A DNA stretch of 64,000 nt from Vibrio cortegadensis (GCF_024347395.1 NZ_AP025474.1:30063-94062); one strand, 5' to 3'; positions 16,626 to 25,671 are shown, counted from the first letter of the stretch. Made by a program: numbers and translations. The notes: generated from the sequence alone by a model not told the origin.

Positions 16626-18197
16626 TTAGATGGTTTGCTCTACGTTTTCTAGATTTACTTCTACAGCCTCTTCAACTATTTCGGGCTCATCAGCAAACTC
16701 AGCACGAAACATCTTGAAAGTACTCCAGATACATAAGAAAAGTACAAACATCAATGGCAGAGCAAATATCAGGCTAATACTTTGTAGCATGTCTATACCT
16801 GTCTTGGTTGCCATCATTAGTGTTAAAGCCATTGCACACTGAGCAATAACCCAGATGATTTTCATTTTGTTGCTTGGATTGTCAGAGCCGTCTTCACACA
16901 TACTTGCTAGTGTAAAAGTTGAGCTGTTTAGCGAAGTGATAAAGCACGTAAATAGAGCAATGACTACACCAATTGAGATTACCGTACCCATTGGATAATC
17001 TTGAAGTACGATAAAGGTAGCTGCTTTTGATGATGCTGCAGCTGCTTTTAGTACCTCAGGCTCAGATTGAATACCGATAGTCCCGAAAAATGCAACCCAG
17101 ATGAAGATACCGACACAAGGGATTAACATTGAACCAAGTACAAACTCACGTACAGTTCGCCCCTTTGATACACGAGCAATAAACGGACCTACAAATGGTG
17201 CCCAAGCAATAGCCCAAGCATAGTAGTAGATAGGCCAGCCACGAATCCAACCAGCTTCTTCTTCTGCTGCAAATGTTGGTAACATCAGCGCATCTTTGAA
17301 GAAATCATTCATATAATTACCGATTGCATCAAAGTACACATTAATCATAGTGGTCGTAGGACCAACAATAGCGACAAGAACAATCAGGCCGACTAATAAA
17401 TAAGCATTATAGTCAGATAAAAGCTTAATTCCTTTTTCCAAGCCAGTTGTTGTGCATATGATTGTAATAAATGCCACCACACCCACTAGCAAGAAAGTAA
17501 CCCATGGAGCATCAGGTGTACCGAACAGGTATGAGAAACTAATACCTAACGACAAACCGGTTTGCCCAAGAGAAGTGGAAATACCAGCAATAGCACCAAA
17601 CACACAGATCAGGTTTACAATTTTCCCTAGGCTGCCGTTTGCCTTCCCTCGCCCCCAAGGAATAAGGATATTACTGATTAGGCCACTCTCATTCTTACGG
17701 AACATCAAGTAGCCAAGAACAAGGCCAACAACAGAGAATGCAGCCCAAGCTTGAATCCCTTGGTGAATAAAGCTTTGCTTCATTGCAAATTCCGCGGCGG
17801 CTGCAGTTTGTGGATCAATACCTGTAGTAGAAAGTGGGTTCATATAGTGATAAACAGGCTCTGCAACACCCCAATAGAGCATTACTGTCCCCATACCCGC
17901 TGAGAACAACATCCCAATCCAAGAGAAAGTACTAAACTCTGGTTTAGCATCATCTGGCCCAAACTTGATATTACCGTACTTACTAAATGCAAAGAAAAAC
18001 ATAATCATGACGTAGGAAAATGAGCCTGCCATGTATATCCAACCAAATGTATCAGTCAGATAAGTCATGGTTCCAATACCTACGTTGTACAACTGCTCTG
18101 GAAATAATATCCCAGCAGCTACGATAGTTAAGATAAAGCAGATAGTACTAGTAAATAGCATTTTGCCTTGTTTTAATTGTGGTTGATTCGCTGACAT
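16626..18197 (-). CDS. BCCT-family transporter
   Basis: 523 residues, about 12 transmembrane helices, the betaine/choline/carnitine transporter fold. Conserved features include MLFSAGMGTVMLYWGVAEPV (the Gly-rich unwound helix 1 and the WGVAEP block) and IYYYAWAIAWAPFVGPFIAR (the aromatic WxxxWxxF motif). No long cytoplasmic tail is seen, so osmotic activation of the BetP type is unlikely. BCCT carriers import zwitterionic quaternary or cyclic ammonium compounds. It sits 18 bp after the M24 hydrolase and before the M20 amidohydrolase, which suggests it brings in the substrate those enzymes process. The substrate itself is unknown. Confidence 0.92.
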   Translation of the reverse strand: MSANQPQLKQGKMLFTSTICFILTIVAAGILFPEQLYNVGIGTMTYLTDTFGWIYMAGSFSYVMIMFFFAFSKYGNIKFGPDDAKPEFSTFSWIGMLFSAGMGTVMLYWGVAEPVYHYMNPLSTTGIDPQTAAAAEFAMKQSFIHQGIQAWAAFSVVGLVLGYLMFRKNESGLISNILIPWGRGKANGSLGKIVNLICVFGAIAGISTSLGQTGLSLGISFSYLFGTPDAPWVTFLLVGVVAFITIICTTTGLEKGIKLLSDYNAYLLVGLIVLVAIVGPTTTMINVYFDAIGNYMNDFFKDALMLPTFAAEEEAGWIRGWPIYYYAWAIAWAPFVGPFIARVSKGRTVREFVLGSMLIPCVGIFIWVAFFGTIGIQSEPEVLKAAAASSKAATFIVLQDYPMGTVISIGVVIALFTCFITSLNSSTFTLASMCEDGSDNPSNKMKIIWVIAQCAMALTLMMATKTGIDMLQSISLIFALPLMFVLFLCIWSTFKMFRAEFADEPEIVEEAVEVNLENVEQTI

Positions 18198-18215
18198 TAT
18201 CAGTTCTCCTGAAAA

Positions 18216-19382
18216 TTATTTAATTACAATGAGTTCTGGTTCTGCACGTTCACTTAACCATTCAGCACCATCTTCCGTGATCACAATGTTCTCTTCATGG
18301 ACCATTGATTTACCCGGCGCGTAAACCATGCCCGGTTCTAACGTCATCACCATGCCAGGCTTAAGTATTGTATTATCGGTAGCGGTGTTAGATGGACGCT
18401 CTGTCAGTTCCATACCCAAGCCATGCCCAAGACGACCGACATCGTTACCTAAAGCTCCGTTTGCTTCTAATACGCCCCACATTGCATTATAAATATCAGT
18501 TGTTGTCGCTCCTGGTTTAGCCGCTTCGAAACCTTTTGTCGTAGCTTCGTAAGTCGCGCGGTATGCCGCTTTCGTTTCATCACTTGCATGACCAAATGCC
18601 CAGTTGCGATCGAAATCAGAGAAGTAACCATCACGCACGGCACCGGTATCGATGATCAAGACATCTCCCGGCTCGATGATGCGGTCGGTTGGGCCCATGA
18701 TGATGCTGTCGTAACCGTCAGGCCCTGAACCCGCGATGATGTAAGGGCACTCATCAGCCCCTTCTAACAACATATCGATACGGAATTGTTTACAGATTTC
18801 ACGTTCTGTCATACCGGCTTTGGCGTATTGAGGGATTTTGCTAAAGCCAACATTGGTAATGCGGCAGATTTCACGCGTTTTTTCGATTTCAGCTTGTGAT
18901 TTGATCTGACGTAGCTCATGCATTGCTAAAGACACATCAACAAAGTCTTTCTTAACCATAGTGGTTAACTTGAGGTAGTTGTTCACAGGCATACGTAGGT
19001 GAGACTCAATGCCCAACGTTGCGCCTACTCGGCCATGACGACAAGGCAGGGAGTTCAATGCGCTAGCAACTAAGCTAATACCATCATCTTCAGGACGAGG
19101 AGAAGGCCAAGTAATAATGTTATCGACCCATGTTCCGGCCATACCGCTAGCACCGATTTCAGGAACTATAGCGATAGGTTTACCTTCAGCTGGAATAACC
19201 ACAAACCATGGTCGAGTTGGGCTATGCCAAAACTGAGTATGGAAACCAGTAAAGTAGCGAACGTTTGGCTCTGTCGTAAAAATCATTGCATCTAATTTCT
19301 GCTCATGCATAACTTTTTGGGCACGTGATGTTCTGTTTTCAAACTCAGCTTGTTCAAAGCCGCGGTTCAGATAGTTAGTCAT
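18216..19382 (-). CDS. M24-family hydrolase (ectoine hydrolase/creatinase-like)
   Basis: 388 residues with a creatinase N-domain (about 15-150) and a pita-bread catalytic domain. The five metal ligands are visible: two Asp in IIDTGAVRDGYFSDFDRNW, His in GRLGHGLGMELTERPS, Glu in MTLEPGMVYAPG and Glu in MVHEENIVIT. Relatives include prolidases, creatinase and the ectoine hydrolase DoeA/EutD. The partners here, a BCCT carrier, an M20 amidase and a distal diaminopropionate lyase, fit an ectoine-hydrolase-like ring or amide opening better than peptide cleavage. GAGGTCCCA precedes the ATG. It is the first gene of its unit and is divergent from the DauR-like regulator. Assignment beyond M24 is inference. 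Confidence 0.85.
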   Translation of the reverse strand: MTNYLNRGFEQAEFENRTSRAQKVMHEQKLDAMIFTTEPNVRYFTGFHTQFWHSPTRPWFVVIPAEGKPIAIVPEIGASGMAGTWVDNIITWPSPRPEDDGISLVASALNSLPCRHGRVGATLGIESHLRMPVNNYLKLTTMVKKDFVDVSLAMHELRQIKSQAEIEKTREICRITNVGFSKIPQYAKAGMTEREICKQFRIDMLLEGADECPYIIAGSGPDGYDSIIMGPTDRIIEPGDVLIIDTGAVRDGYFSDFDRNWAFGHASDETKAAYRATYEATTKGFEAAKPGATTTDIYNAMWGVLEANGALGNDVGRLGHGLGMELTERPSNTATDNTILKPGMVMTLEPGMVYAPGKSMVHEENIVITEDGAEWLSERAEPELIVIK

Positions 19383-19431
19383 TGGGACCTCTAATTATTA
19401 TTGTGGGTCAGTAAATGCTAACCAACCCTAT

Positions 19432-19701
19432 AGTTCAACTTTGTTTACGTTACGTTGAACATATTACTGACATTTCAGTCAAATAATGTGACCAAGGTCT
19501 TACAGTTAACTATAGTGACCACAAGTTGTATTAAACTAATGCTCACATTGATTTCGATCACTTTTGGGTACTTATTTGTAACTTTAATCTTGCATGAAAA
19601 AATAATATATAGTTTTATAGTTACATAAAGTTGATTGAAATCTTGAAATTTATCGAATAACCAATGATAATGAAAGGCACTTAAAGTTAACTACAGTGGT
19701 C
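19432..19701. promoter_or_regulatory. Divergent control region with repeated AGTTAACTAYAGTG
   Basis: AGTTAACTATAGTGACC at 19504-19520 and AGTTAACTACAGTGGTC at 19685-19701 are near-identical, one in the middle of the region and one ending a few bases before the regulator ATG. GTTCAAC and GTTGAAC also form an inverted pair near 19434-19461. These are candidate sites for the YheO/DauR-like regulator controlling both divergent units. Confidence 0.45.
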
Positions 19702-19705
19702 TAAA

Positions 19706-20383
19706 ATGAATGCATCAGCATATAAATCGTTTAACGTAGAATTCACCGACAGCGACAGAGAACATCTCGAACTGAACTTTCGCTTAGCCGAAACTATTGC
19801 TGACTTTATTGGTCCGCATTGTGAAGTAGTGATCCATTCATTCGAGAGTTTTGAAAAGTCGGTGGTGAAGATAGTGAACGGTCATCATACAGGACGAGAA
19901 GTGGGGTCTCCGATTACCGATCTGGGTTTGAAGATGTTGAGCGTATTTGAGAGTACAGGAGAGGTCACGCCAAAAAGTTACTTCACGACCAGTAAAGATG
20001 GCTCATTACTAAAATCAACGACCTGTGTGCTGGCTGGAGAAAATGGTAAACCGATCGGGTTGTTCTGTATCAACATGAACTTATCTCACCCGTTTCCAGA
20101 GATCATAAAGACTTTAATGCCGGACATGACTCATGCTCCAGTAGGTGTGCATGAAAACTTTGGAGCTTCAACTACAGAAGTGATTGAGCAAGCGCTTGAG
20201 CACGCTATTTTTGAAGTCGATAACAATGAATCAGTCAACTTAAAAGGTCGAAACAAAGCCATCACCAAGCGATTGCTTGAGAATGGTATTTTCGAGTTAA
20301 AAGAGGCGACAGCATTCGTATCTGAGCGTCTTGGAATTACTCGCCATGCTGTGTACAAATACATCCGCGAGTTCAGAGCATAA
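19706..20383 (+). CDS. YheO/DauR-family PAS-HTH transcriptional regulator
   Basis: 225 residues. The N-terminal YheO-like PAS domain (about 20-140) reads ADFIGPHCEVVIHSFESFEK, VGSPITDLGLKML and GKPIGLFCINMNLSHPF. The C-terminal HTH ends RLGITRHAVYKYIREFRA. DauR of this family represses D-arginine catabolism in Pseudomonas; other members control amino-acid ammonia-lyase genes. It is followed after 21 bp by ridA and then the diaminopropionate lyase gene, and it is divergent from the M24-BCCT-M20 unit, so it is the likely regulator of all of them. The effector is perhaps the imported compound or diaminopropionate. Confidence 0.88.
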   Translation: MNASAYKSFNVEFTDSDREHLELNFRLAETIADFIGPHCEVVIHSFESFEKSVVKIVNGHHTGREVGSPITDLGLKMLSVFESTGEVTPKSYFTTSKDGSLLKSTTCVLAGENGKPIGLFCINMNLSHPFPEIIKTLMPDMTHAPVGVHENFGASTTEVIEQALEHAIFEVDNNESVNLKGRNKAITKRLLENGIFELKEATAFVSERLGITRHAVYKYIREFRA

Positions 20384-20404
20384 AATCATATAAAGAGAAG
20401 CGTA

Positions 20405-20788
20405 ATGAAAACTAAAATCCATACAGATCTAGCACCCGCAGCAATCGGCCCATACTCTCAAGGTATGTCATTCAAAGATCTCATCTTTACTTCAGGTCAA
20501 CTACCGCTAGATGCAAAAACAATGGCGTTTGTTGAAGGTGGCATTAAAGAGCAAGCTCGCATGTCACTAGAAAACCTAAAGGCAGTATTGGAACAGAGTG
20601 GTGGTTCACTCGACACTGTAATTAAAACCACATGTTTCCTATCTGATATGGAAAATTTCGTTGCATTTAATGAAGTTTACACAGAAGTATTCGGAACAGA
20701 TAACGCGCCAGCACGCTCATGTGTTGAAGCAGCTCGTTTACCAAAAGACGCATTAGTTGAAGTTGAAGCGATCGCTTACATCAAATAA
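20405..20788 (+). CDS. ridA: RidA-family enamine/imine deaminase
   Basis: 127 residues, full length and intact. Family motifs: LAPAAIGPYSQGMSFKDLIF, FTSGQLPLD, ARMSLENLKAVLEQSGGSLD and the conserved Arg in APARSCVEAARLPKDALVEV. RidA hydrolyses 2-aminoacrylate and related imines released by PLP-dependent lyases. Its place directly before diaminopropionate ammonia-lyase, which makes 2-aminoacrylate, is therefore functional: it should speed pyruvate formation and protect PLP enzymes. An AAGAGAAG precedes the ATG. It is probably cotranscribed with the regulator gene 21 bp upstream. Confidence 0.93.
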   Translation: MKTKIHTDLAPAAIGPYSQGMSFKDLIFTSGQLPLDAKTMAFVEGGIKEQARMSLENLKAVLEQSGGSLDTVIKTTCFLSDMENFVAFNEVYTEVFGTDNAPARSCVEAARLPKDALVEVEAIAYIK

Positions 20789-20835
20789 TAACGCTGTATT
20801 AAAAGTAATACTGTTTGTACTACAAACGACTAAAT

Positions 20836-20862
20836 AGGTCATTGAGTACCCATTAATGACCT
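20836..20862 (+). terminator. Hairpin between ridA and dpaL
   Basis: AGGTCATT and AATGACCT form an 8-bp stem with an 11-base loop in the short gap before dpaL. It has no T-run, so partial termination or an mRNA processing role is possible. Confidence 0.4.
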
Positions 20863-20894
20863 TCCATTCCTTTGCCTGAATCTAAGTGTGCCCT

Positions 20895-22073
20895 ATGTTA
20901 AAACTATCAAAAAATTCATTCTACACTGGTCAAGTCTGCGAACTATTTACCGCTTATCAAGCGCAACAAGCACGTGAGTTTCACAGCCAGATCGAAGGCT
21001 ATCAACCCACTCCACTCGTGTCTCTTCCACATCTTGCTAAGCTGCTTGGTGTTAAGGCGATTCTAGTTAAAGACGAATCAAAACGCTTTGGTTTGAATGC
21101 ATTCAAAGTACTCGGTGGTTCTTACGCTCTCGGTCGTCAATTGGCAAAACACCTTGGCATTGATATCTCTGAAATCAACCTCAAGACAGTAGCTTCAAAA
21201 CTAGACGAACCACTTGTTTTCACTACGGCAACCGCAGGAAATCATGGTACAGGTGTTGCTTGGGCAGCGCGCGAAATGGGACAGAAAGCCGTGGTTTACA
21301 TGCCTAAAGGTTCATCTCAAGCAAGTGTGAATCGCATTAAAGGCTTAGGCGCTGAATGCATAGTAACAGAGGTTAATTACGACGACACGGTGCGTATGGC
21401 GAACCAAACTGCGCAAGACAAGGGCTGGATGCTAGTACAAGATACTGCATGGGAGGGCTATGAAGAAATCCCTACATGGATTTCTCAGGGCTACATGACT
21501 ATGGCAGATGAAGCTATTGAACAAGCTCAAGCATTAGAATTCAACGCTCCAACTCATGTTCTTTTACAAGCAGGGGTTGGCGCTATGGCTGGAGGAGTCT
21601 TAGGCTATCTTGCAGACAAGTTAGGACCGAATACTTTTGAAACCATCATTGCTGAGCCATCTGCTGCCGATTGTATTTTCCGCTCAGGTGAAAAAGGTGA
21701 AATGGTAAACGTAACTGGTGAGTTGAACTCGATTATGGCTGGTCTTGCATGTGGTGAACCAAACCCAGTAACGTGGCCAGTATTACGAGATTGCAGCAAT
21801 CACTTTGTTTCGGTTGACGACAATATCTCAGCAACGGGTATGCGTATCCTTGGCAACCCACTTAGCGGTGATGCGCAAGTGATCAGTGGCGAATCTGGCG
21901 CGATCACTCTTGGCTTACTTTACACGTTATGTCGTGAAGGTGCAGACCAAGCAACTCGTGACGAGCTAGGCCTAAATGAAGATGCAACCATCATGCTATT
22001 TAGCACTGAAGGTGATACCAACCAACCTCGCTACCGTGACGTTGTTTGGAACGGCTTGCATCATTCTAGCTAG
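20895..22073 (+). CDS. dpaL: 2,3-Diaminopropionate ammonia-lyase
   Basis: 392 residues from the ATG at 20895; the GTG at 20886 has no advantage. It is a fold-type II PLP enzyme. FGLNAFKVLGGSYALGRQLA contains the Schiff-base Lys, and TTATAGNHGTGVAWAAREMG and AGVGAMAGGVLGYL bind cofactor and substrate. The WEGYEEIPTWISQGY segment is characteristic of DpaL/YgeX. The enzyme converts D- or L-2,3-diaminopropionate to pyruvate and two ammonia via 2-aminoacrylate. RidA is encoded just upstream, and the divergent unit supplies transport and amide hydrolysis. It is followed by a clear terminator. Confidence 0.92.
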   Translation: MLKLSKNSFYTGQVCELFTAYQAQQAREFHSQIEGYQPTPLVSLPHLAKLLGVKAILVKDESKRFGLNAFKVLGGSYALGRQLAKHLGIDISEINLKTVASKLDEPLVFTTATAGNHGTGVAWAAREMGQKAVVYMPKGSSQASVNRIKGLGAECIVTEVNYDDTVRMANQTAQDKGWMLVQDTAWEGYEEIPTWISQGYMTMADEAIEQAQALEFNAPTHVLLQAGVGAMAGGVLGYLADKLGPNTFETIIAEPSAADCIFRSGEKGEMVNVTGELNSIMAGLACGEPNPVTWPVLRDCSNHFVSVDDNISATGMRILGNPLSGDAQVISGESGAITLGLLYTLCREGADQATRDELGLNEDATIMLFSTEGDTNQPRYRDVVWNGLHHSS

Positions 22074-22105
22074 TATTTAGCAACAAATACTCCTCAACTT
22101 TATTC

Positions 22106-22133
22106 AAAAGCCACAGTATTCACTGTGGCTTTT
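22106..22133 (+). terminator. Rho-independent terminator after dpaL
   Basis: AAAAGCCACAG and CTGTGGCTTTT form an 11-bp stem with a 6-base loop and end in a T-run, 33 bp after the dpaL stop. Confidence 0.85.
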
Positions 22134-22288
22134 CGTTAAAACTCAAGGTTTAGTGAGACACTAATCATCCGCTTCCCCCCTCATAGAACAAAACGATAAT
22201 GTGAAAGTTAATATTGACCCTCATATAAAATTACTTTACCTTTAATCGCATTTCGACGATTAACGATAATTATTAAAGAGAAAATATT

Positions 22289-23344
22289 ATGACATCAAAA
22301 TTAGGCTTTCTAGATCGCTACTTAACATTGTGGATTTTTATCGCCATGGGCATAGGGATATTGCTTGGTATCATATTTCCACAAATCGAGCAGTGGAATG
22401 AAGTAATGTCGGTGGGAAACACCAATGTTCCTTTAGCAATTGGGCTGATTCTGATGATGTACCCACCTTTAGCTAAAGTTAACTACAGCCTATTAGGCGC
22501 TGTGGTGAAGGATAAAAAAGCGATCAAGCTATCTTTAGTCATGAATTGGCTAGTTGGCCCTGTATTAATGTTCATTTTAGCTATCACCTTTTTAGGCGAT
22601 CATCCTGGCTACATGGTAGGCGTTATTATGATCGGTCTTGCTCGTTGTGTTGCTATGGTTCTAGTTTGGAATGACATTGGCGGTGGTAACAAAGAATACG
22701 GAGCAGCTCTAGTTGCATTGAACAGCGCATTCCAAGTTGTGGGGTACAGCTTCATGGCTTGGTTATTCATCAGTATCCTACCTCCAGTATTTGGTTACGA
22801 AGGAATGATGGTTGATATCTCGATGATTGATATAGCATATAGCGTATTAATTTATTTAGGCATACCATTTTTAGCAGGCTTCTTGAGTCGTAAGATCTTG
22901 GTATCGATGAAAGGCGAACAATGGTACACAGACGTATTCATTCCGCGCATTTCACCGCTCACTTTGGTTGCGCTACTAGCAACAATTATTTTGATGTTTA
23001 GTTTAAAGGGCGAAATGATCTTCGAACTCCCAATGGATGTACTATTGATCGCCATTCCACTAATTATCTACTTCACGTTGATGTTCTTCATCAGCTTCTT
23101 TATTGGTAAGCAGATAGGTATCGATTACGACAAAAACGCCTCGATTGCGTTCACAGCAACAGGTAATAATTTTGAATTGGCGATTGCTGTATCTATCGCT
23201 GTATTTGGAATTAACTCAGACCAAGCTTTCGCTGGCGTGATCGGCCCACTGATTGAAGTACCTGTTCTAATTTACCTAGTGAACGTAGCATTGAAGATGA
23301 AAGATAAGTACTACAACGGTCTAAGAATTAAATCTAGCAACTAG
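22289..23344 (+). CDS. acr3: ACR3-family arsenite permease
   Basis: 351 residues, ten predicted helices, a BART-superfamily carrier. The family hallmark GLARCVAMVLVWNDIGGGNK contains the conserved functional Cys in helix 4. TGNNFELAIAVSIAVFGIN and GPLIEVPVLIYL carry the second conserved block with the Glu in helix 9. ACR3 proteins expel arsenite using the proton gradient. No arsR, arsC or other arsenic gene lies beside it, which is unusual. It is separated from dpaL by a strong terminator, so it is an independent unit. AGAGAA lies before the ATG. Confidence 0.88.
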   Translation: MTSKLGFLDRYLTLWIFIAMGIGILLGIIFPQIEQWNEVMSVGNTNVPLAIGLILMMYPPLAKVNYSLLGAVVKDKKAIKLSLVMNWLVGPVLMFILAITFLGDHPGYMVGVIMIGLARCVAMVLVWNDIGGGNKEYGAALVALNSAFQVVGYSFMAWLFISILPPVFGYEGMMVDISMIDIAYSVLIYLGIPFLAGFLSRKILVSMKGEQWYTDVFIPRISPLTLVALLATIILMFSLKGEMIFELPMDVLLIAIPLIIYFTLMFFISFFIGKQIGIDYDKNASIAFTATGNNFELAIAVSIAVFGINSDQAFAGVIGPLIEVPVLIYLVNVALKMKDKYYNGLRIKSSN

Positions 23345-24227
23345 CAACTAGCGAAAATTACTTAGCGTTTTTATGGGCCGCAACGTAGAACTAAACTCAA
23401 TTAATATTGCCTCAATTTTTTCATATATTCGTTTTTTCTTTCCGAAGTGAATAACGAACATTACAATACATTGAGGCTAGTTGAACCTCTTTTTTGCATC
23501 GAAAAATGACTGTAATTCTCAATAAAAGCCGAAACCACAATCATTATTTACGTGTGCATTTAATGAATAAACAAACATATATTAAAATACAAAATTGGTC
23601 GTCAAATCATTTTTATTTTGTGGAGATTTTTTACGAAACACTAGTACTCCTTTAGGCGTAATTTTTCAAACTATTTCTTCGACAATCTAGCCAGCAAAAA
23701 TCAGAATAAACAGACTCAAACCTTAAGACAAACCACCCCTTAACTATACCTCTATCATGTGGGTAAAAGTTTCAGAACCACGTCGTCGTAATCATCAAAA
23801 GAAGACAGTAAATAGTGTCTAGAAAGTAATATTAATCATGCAGAGTTATGTCGGTTTACTAAAACATGGGAAGGCATTAATCATAGAATTAGCCCTGAAT
23901 TCAAACGTCAATTCACTACAAATTTTATGTACACAACAACAGCAAATTTTTGTGTACAAGTAGTATTCTAACAATGAAGCAAGATAGCGCCACAGGTAGC
24001 GCCTCGTAAAGTTAGTACTACCAAATAAATAAGATACTAAATTTGTCACATTGTTTGCTGAAAGCAATACATATTAAGTCCTCAAAACTTCGAACTACAC
24101 TCACAAATTACGATGAAATATTTTGAACATCATAAACATTCAACCATTAAAGGTGAATTAAAATACATAAAATAAGGATTTTAATTCACAATTATCAAAA
24201 ATCACAATAACACTCTCCCCTTTTTCT
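23345..24227. other. AT-rich intergenic region, no convincing gene
   Basis: 883 bp, AT-rich, with only short frames on both strands. The longest (a 73-residue minus frame, and a 41-codon plus frame starting near 23838) show no family features or good SD. No clear terminator was found for the ACR3 gene. Confidence 0.4.
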
Positions 24228-24436
24228 CTTGCGCTACTAGCGCAAGAATTTCCACTAAATTGAACTTACCACTTGCGCTACTGACGCAAGATTTTCATTT
24301 TCGACTTGCGCTAGTAGCGCAAGTTTTACTTAACGGACAAAATTGCGCTAATAGCGCAAGAATTCCCACAAAATTTGACTTTAACTTGCGCTACTAGCGC
24401 AAGATTCTCACTTTTGACTTGCGCTAGTAGCGCAAG
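24228..24436. repeat. Six 19-bp palindromes in two tandem three-hairpin units
   Basis: Copies start at 24228, 24272, 24305, 24342, 24385 and 24418. The consensus CTTGCGCTASTAGCGCAAG is a perfect inverted repeat around a central C or G. Copies 3 and 6 carry central G; copies 1 and 5 carry central C; copy 2 has two changed bases in one arm; copy 4 has A at both the first and central positions. Spacings are 44, 33, 37, 43 and 33 bp. Bases 24228-24323 and 24342-24436 align as a duplicated unit, including the spacers (ATTTTCATTTTCGA versus ATTCTCACTTTTGA). There are no adjacent cas genes, and the spacers are related rather than unique, so this is not CRISPR. It could be an array of protein-binding sites, a centromere, iterons or a REP-type element. 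Confidence 0.9.
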
Positions 24437-25002
24437 TGTACAAAAAACAACCAGAGCTAGTGGTTAGACACCTAATAAAACAGTGTGTTTTTGCAAGTTT
24501 AGAGTGAGTTTTAATCGTCAATTCAACATGATAAATCAGTGCTATCCCCCAGCGTATAAAGCCTATATAGATATATAAAGAATATATAACGATAAGATAT
24601 ATATTCTTCTAAAGACGTTGCATGATGATCGAAACGTGATAATTTTCACACACTACTTTTGTTGCTTTATGCATTTCTTATTCATGCATATCAATCGCCA
24701 CTCTTACATAAACAATAGCAGTGATACATGTAAAGGATACACACTAATGAATTTATAATTAGCTATTTTTATAAGGCTTTTAAACTTAAACGAACTCAAG
24801 TGTAAGAGTAAAAAAACAAATTATTAACCCCCAAAACTATAAGGAAATAAAAAACCTCATCATTTAAAGCCCTTCTGTTCTGAATGCATGTGCTAGCACG
24901 GAAGTCAGAATACTCGTTACCAAAATCCCTGTTAAGTATGGGCAGCTAAAGTGTCGTAACTAACGATGTGTAGACAAAACTACTTTTACATTTATATGGA
25001 GA
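24437..25002. other. AT-rich stretch after the palindrome array
   Basis: A very AT-rich block (for example 24558-24608, rich in ATATAT) follows the palindromes. No gene was seen. Together with the array this has the composition of an origin or a heavily bound regulatory region, but no replication initiator gene is near. Confidence 0.4.
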
Positions 25003-25176
25003 TTAACCACAAGCTGAATTAGTCAGCAGCTTCGGCCATTGAGAAAATTTGAACCGACCTTTTATTTGGCCAATTTCATTTAAGCTAAACAGCACCACTT
25101 CATTAAATTCGTTTCTTTCAGATTCAGATTCAGATTTTAGCATTTGATATCTGATGAATTCTACGATAGCAATCAT
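25003..25176 (-). CDS. Possible small protein, 57 residues (perhaps a gene fragment)
   Basis: ATG at 25174-25176, stop at 25003-25005. It starts MIAIVEFIRYQMLKSESESE and contains FNEVVLFSLNEIGQIKGRFK. The open frame extends upstream without a start (YKITDKRAKRYMIAIV), so this may be the 3' end of a decayed gene. No family is recognised and no SD is seen. Confidence 0.3.
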   Translation of the reverse strand: MIAIVEFIRYQMLKSESESERNEFNEVVLFSLNEIGQIKGRFKFSQWPKLLTNSACG

Positions 25177-25229
25177 GTAACGTTTAGCCCGCTTATCAGT
25201 TATCTTGTATCATGATAGATCTCTAGGAT

Positions 25230-25367
25230 TTAGCTAGCATTCGATCGCGATTTTATCTCTCTAACTTTGCCTTCAGGGATAATGTGCTTACCACTCACTT
25301 CAATCACAAACGTTGAGTTACCATAATTGCCTTTATCTAGACCATTAGTACTAAAAGAGATACTCAT
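25230..25367 (-). CDS. Possible small protein, 45 residues (perhaps a gene fragment)
   Basis: ATG at 25365-25367, stop at 25230-25232. It begins MSISFSTNGLDKGNYGNSTF and continues VIEVSGKHIIPEGKVREI, plausible protein-like residues. It lies just upstream of the 57-residue frame on the same strand, so the two may be broken pieces of one gene. There is no SD. Confidence 0.3.
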   Translation of the reverse strand: MSISFSTNGLDKGNYGNSTFVIEVSGKHIIPEGKVREIKSRSNAS

Positions 25368-25616
25368 TTAATTAATCAACCTGGTAACGAAATCATCGCT
25401 TTTAACCAGCCTTTTCCTAGCATGCCTTGCTTAAATTTTTCTTCAGCAGAAAAAGCAAGAAAGCTACTTGCAACACATGCTGGATATAGCTGTAAATATA
25501 AGCCTACATATATCACAAACCATTCGACGACTTTTCAACAGAACAGCCCCATAAATTTATCGAAACTTTGGGATTTTGAGGCCTGAAGTTGGCCCTGATA
25601 CGCTAGCACTAACAAA

Positions 25617-25644
25617 AAGGACCGAGTGATAACACTTGGTCCTT
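25617..25644 (-). terminator. Rho-independent terminator of gabT
   Basis: On the minus strand AAGGACC, AAGTG and their complements form a long stem with a TTAT loop, followed by TTTTTG, 28 bp after the gabT stop. Confidence 0.85.
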
Positions 25645-25671
25645 ATTAACAACCCTTGATAGTGGATTAAA

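Noticed and set aside
22483..22494. Third AGTTAACTACAG element inside the ACR3 gene
   Set aside because: It lies in coding sequence and encodes the ordinary residues KVNYS; likely chance.
23846..24067. 73-residue minus-strand frame in the long gap
   Set aside because: A run of four Cys, odd composition, no SD, no family resemblance.
24228..24436. Possible CRISPR array
   Set aside because: The repeats are full palindromes, the gaps are short (14-25 bp) and similar to each other, and no cas gene is in the window.
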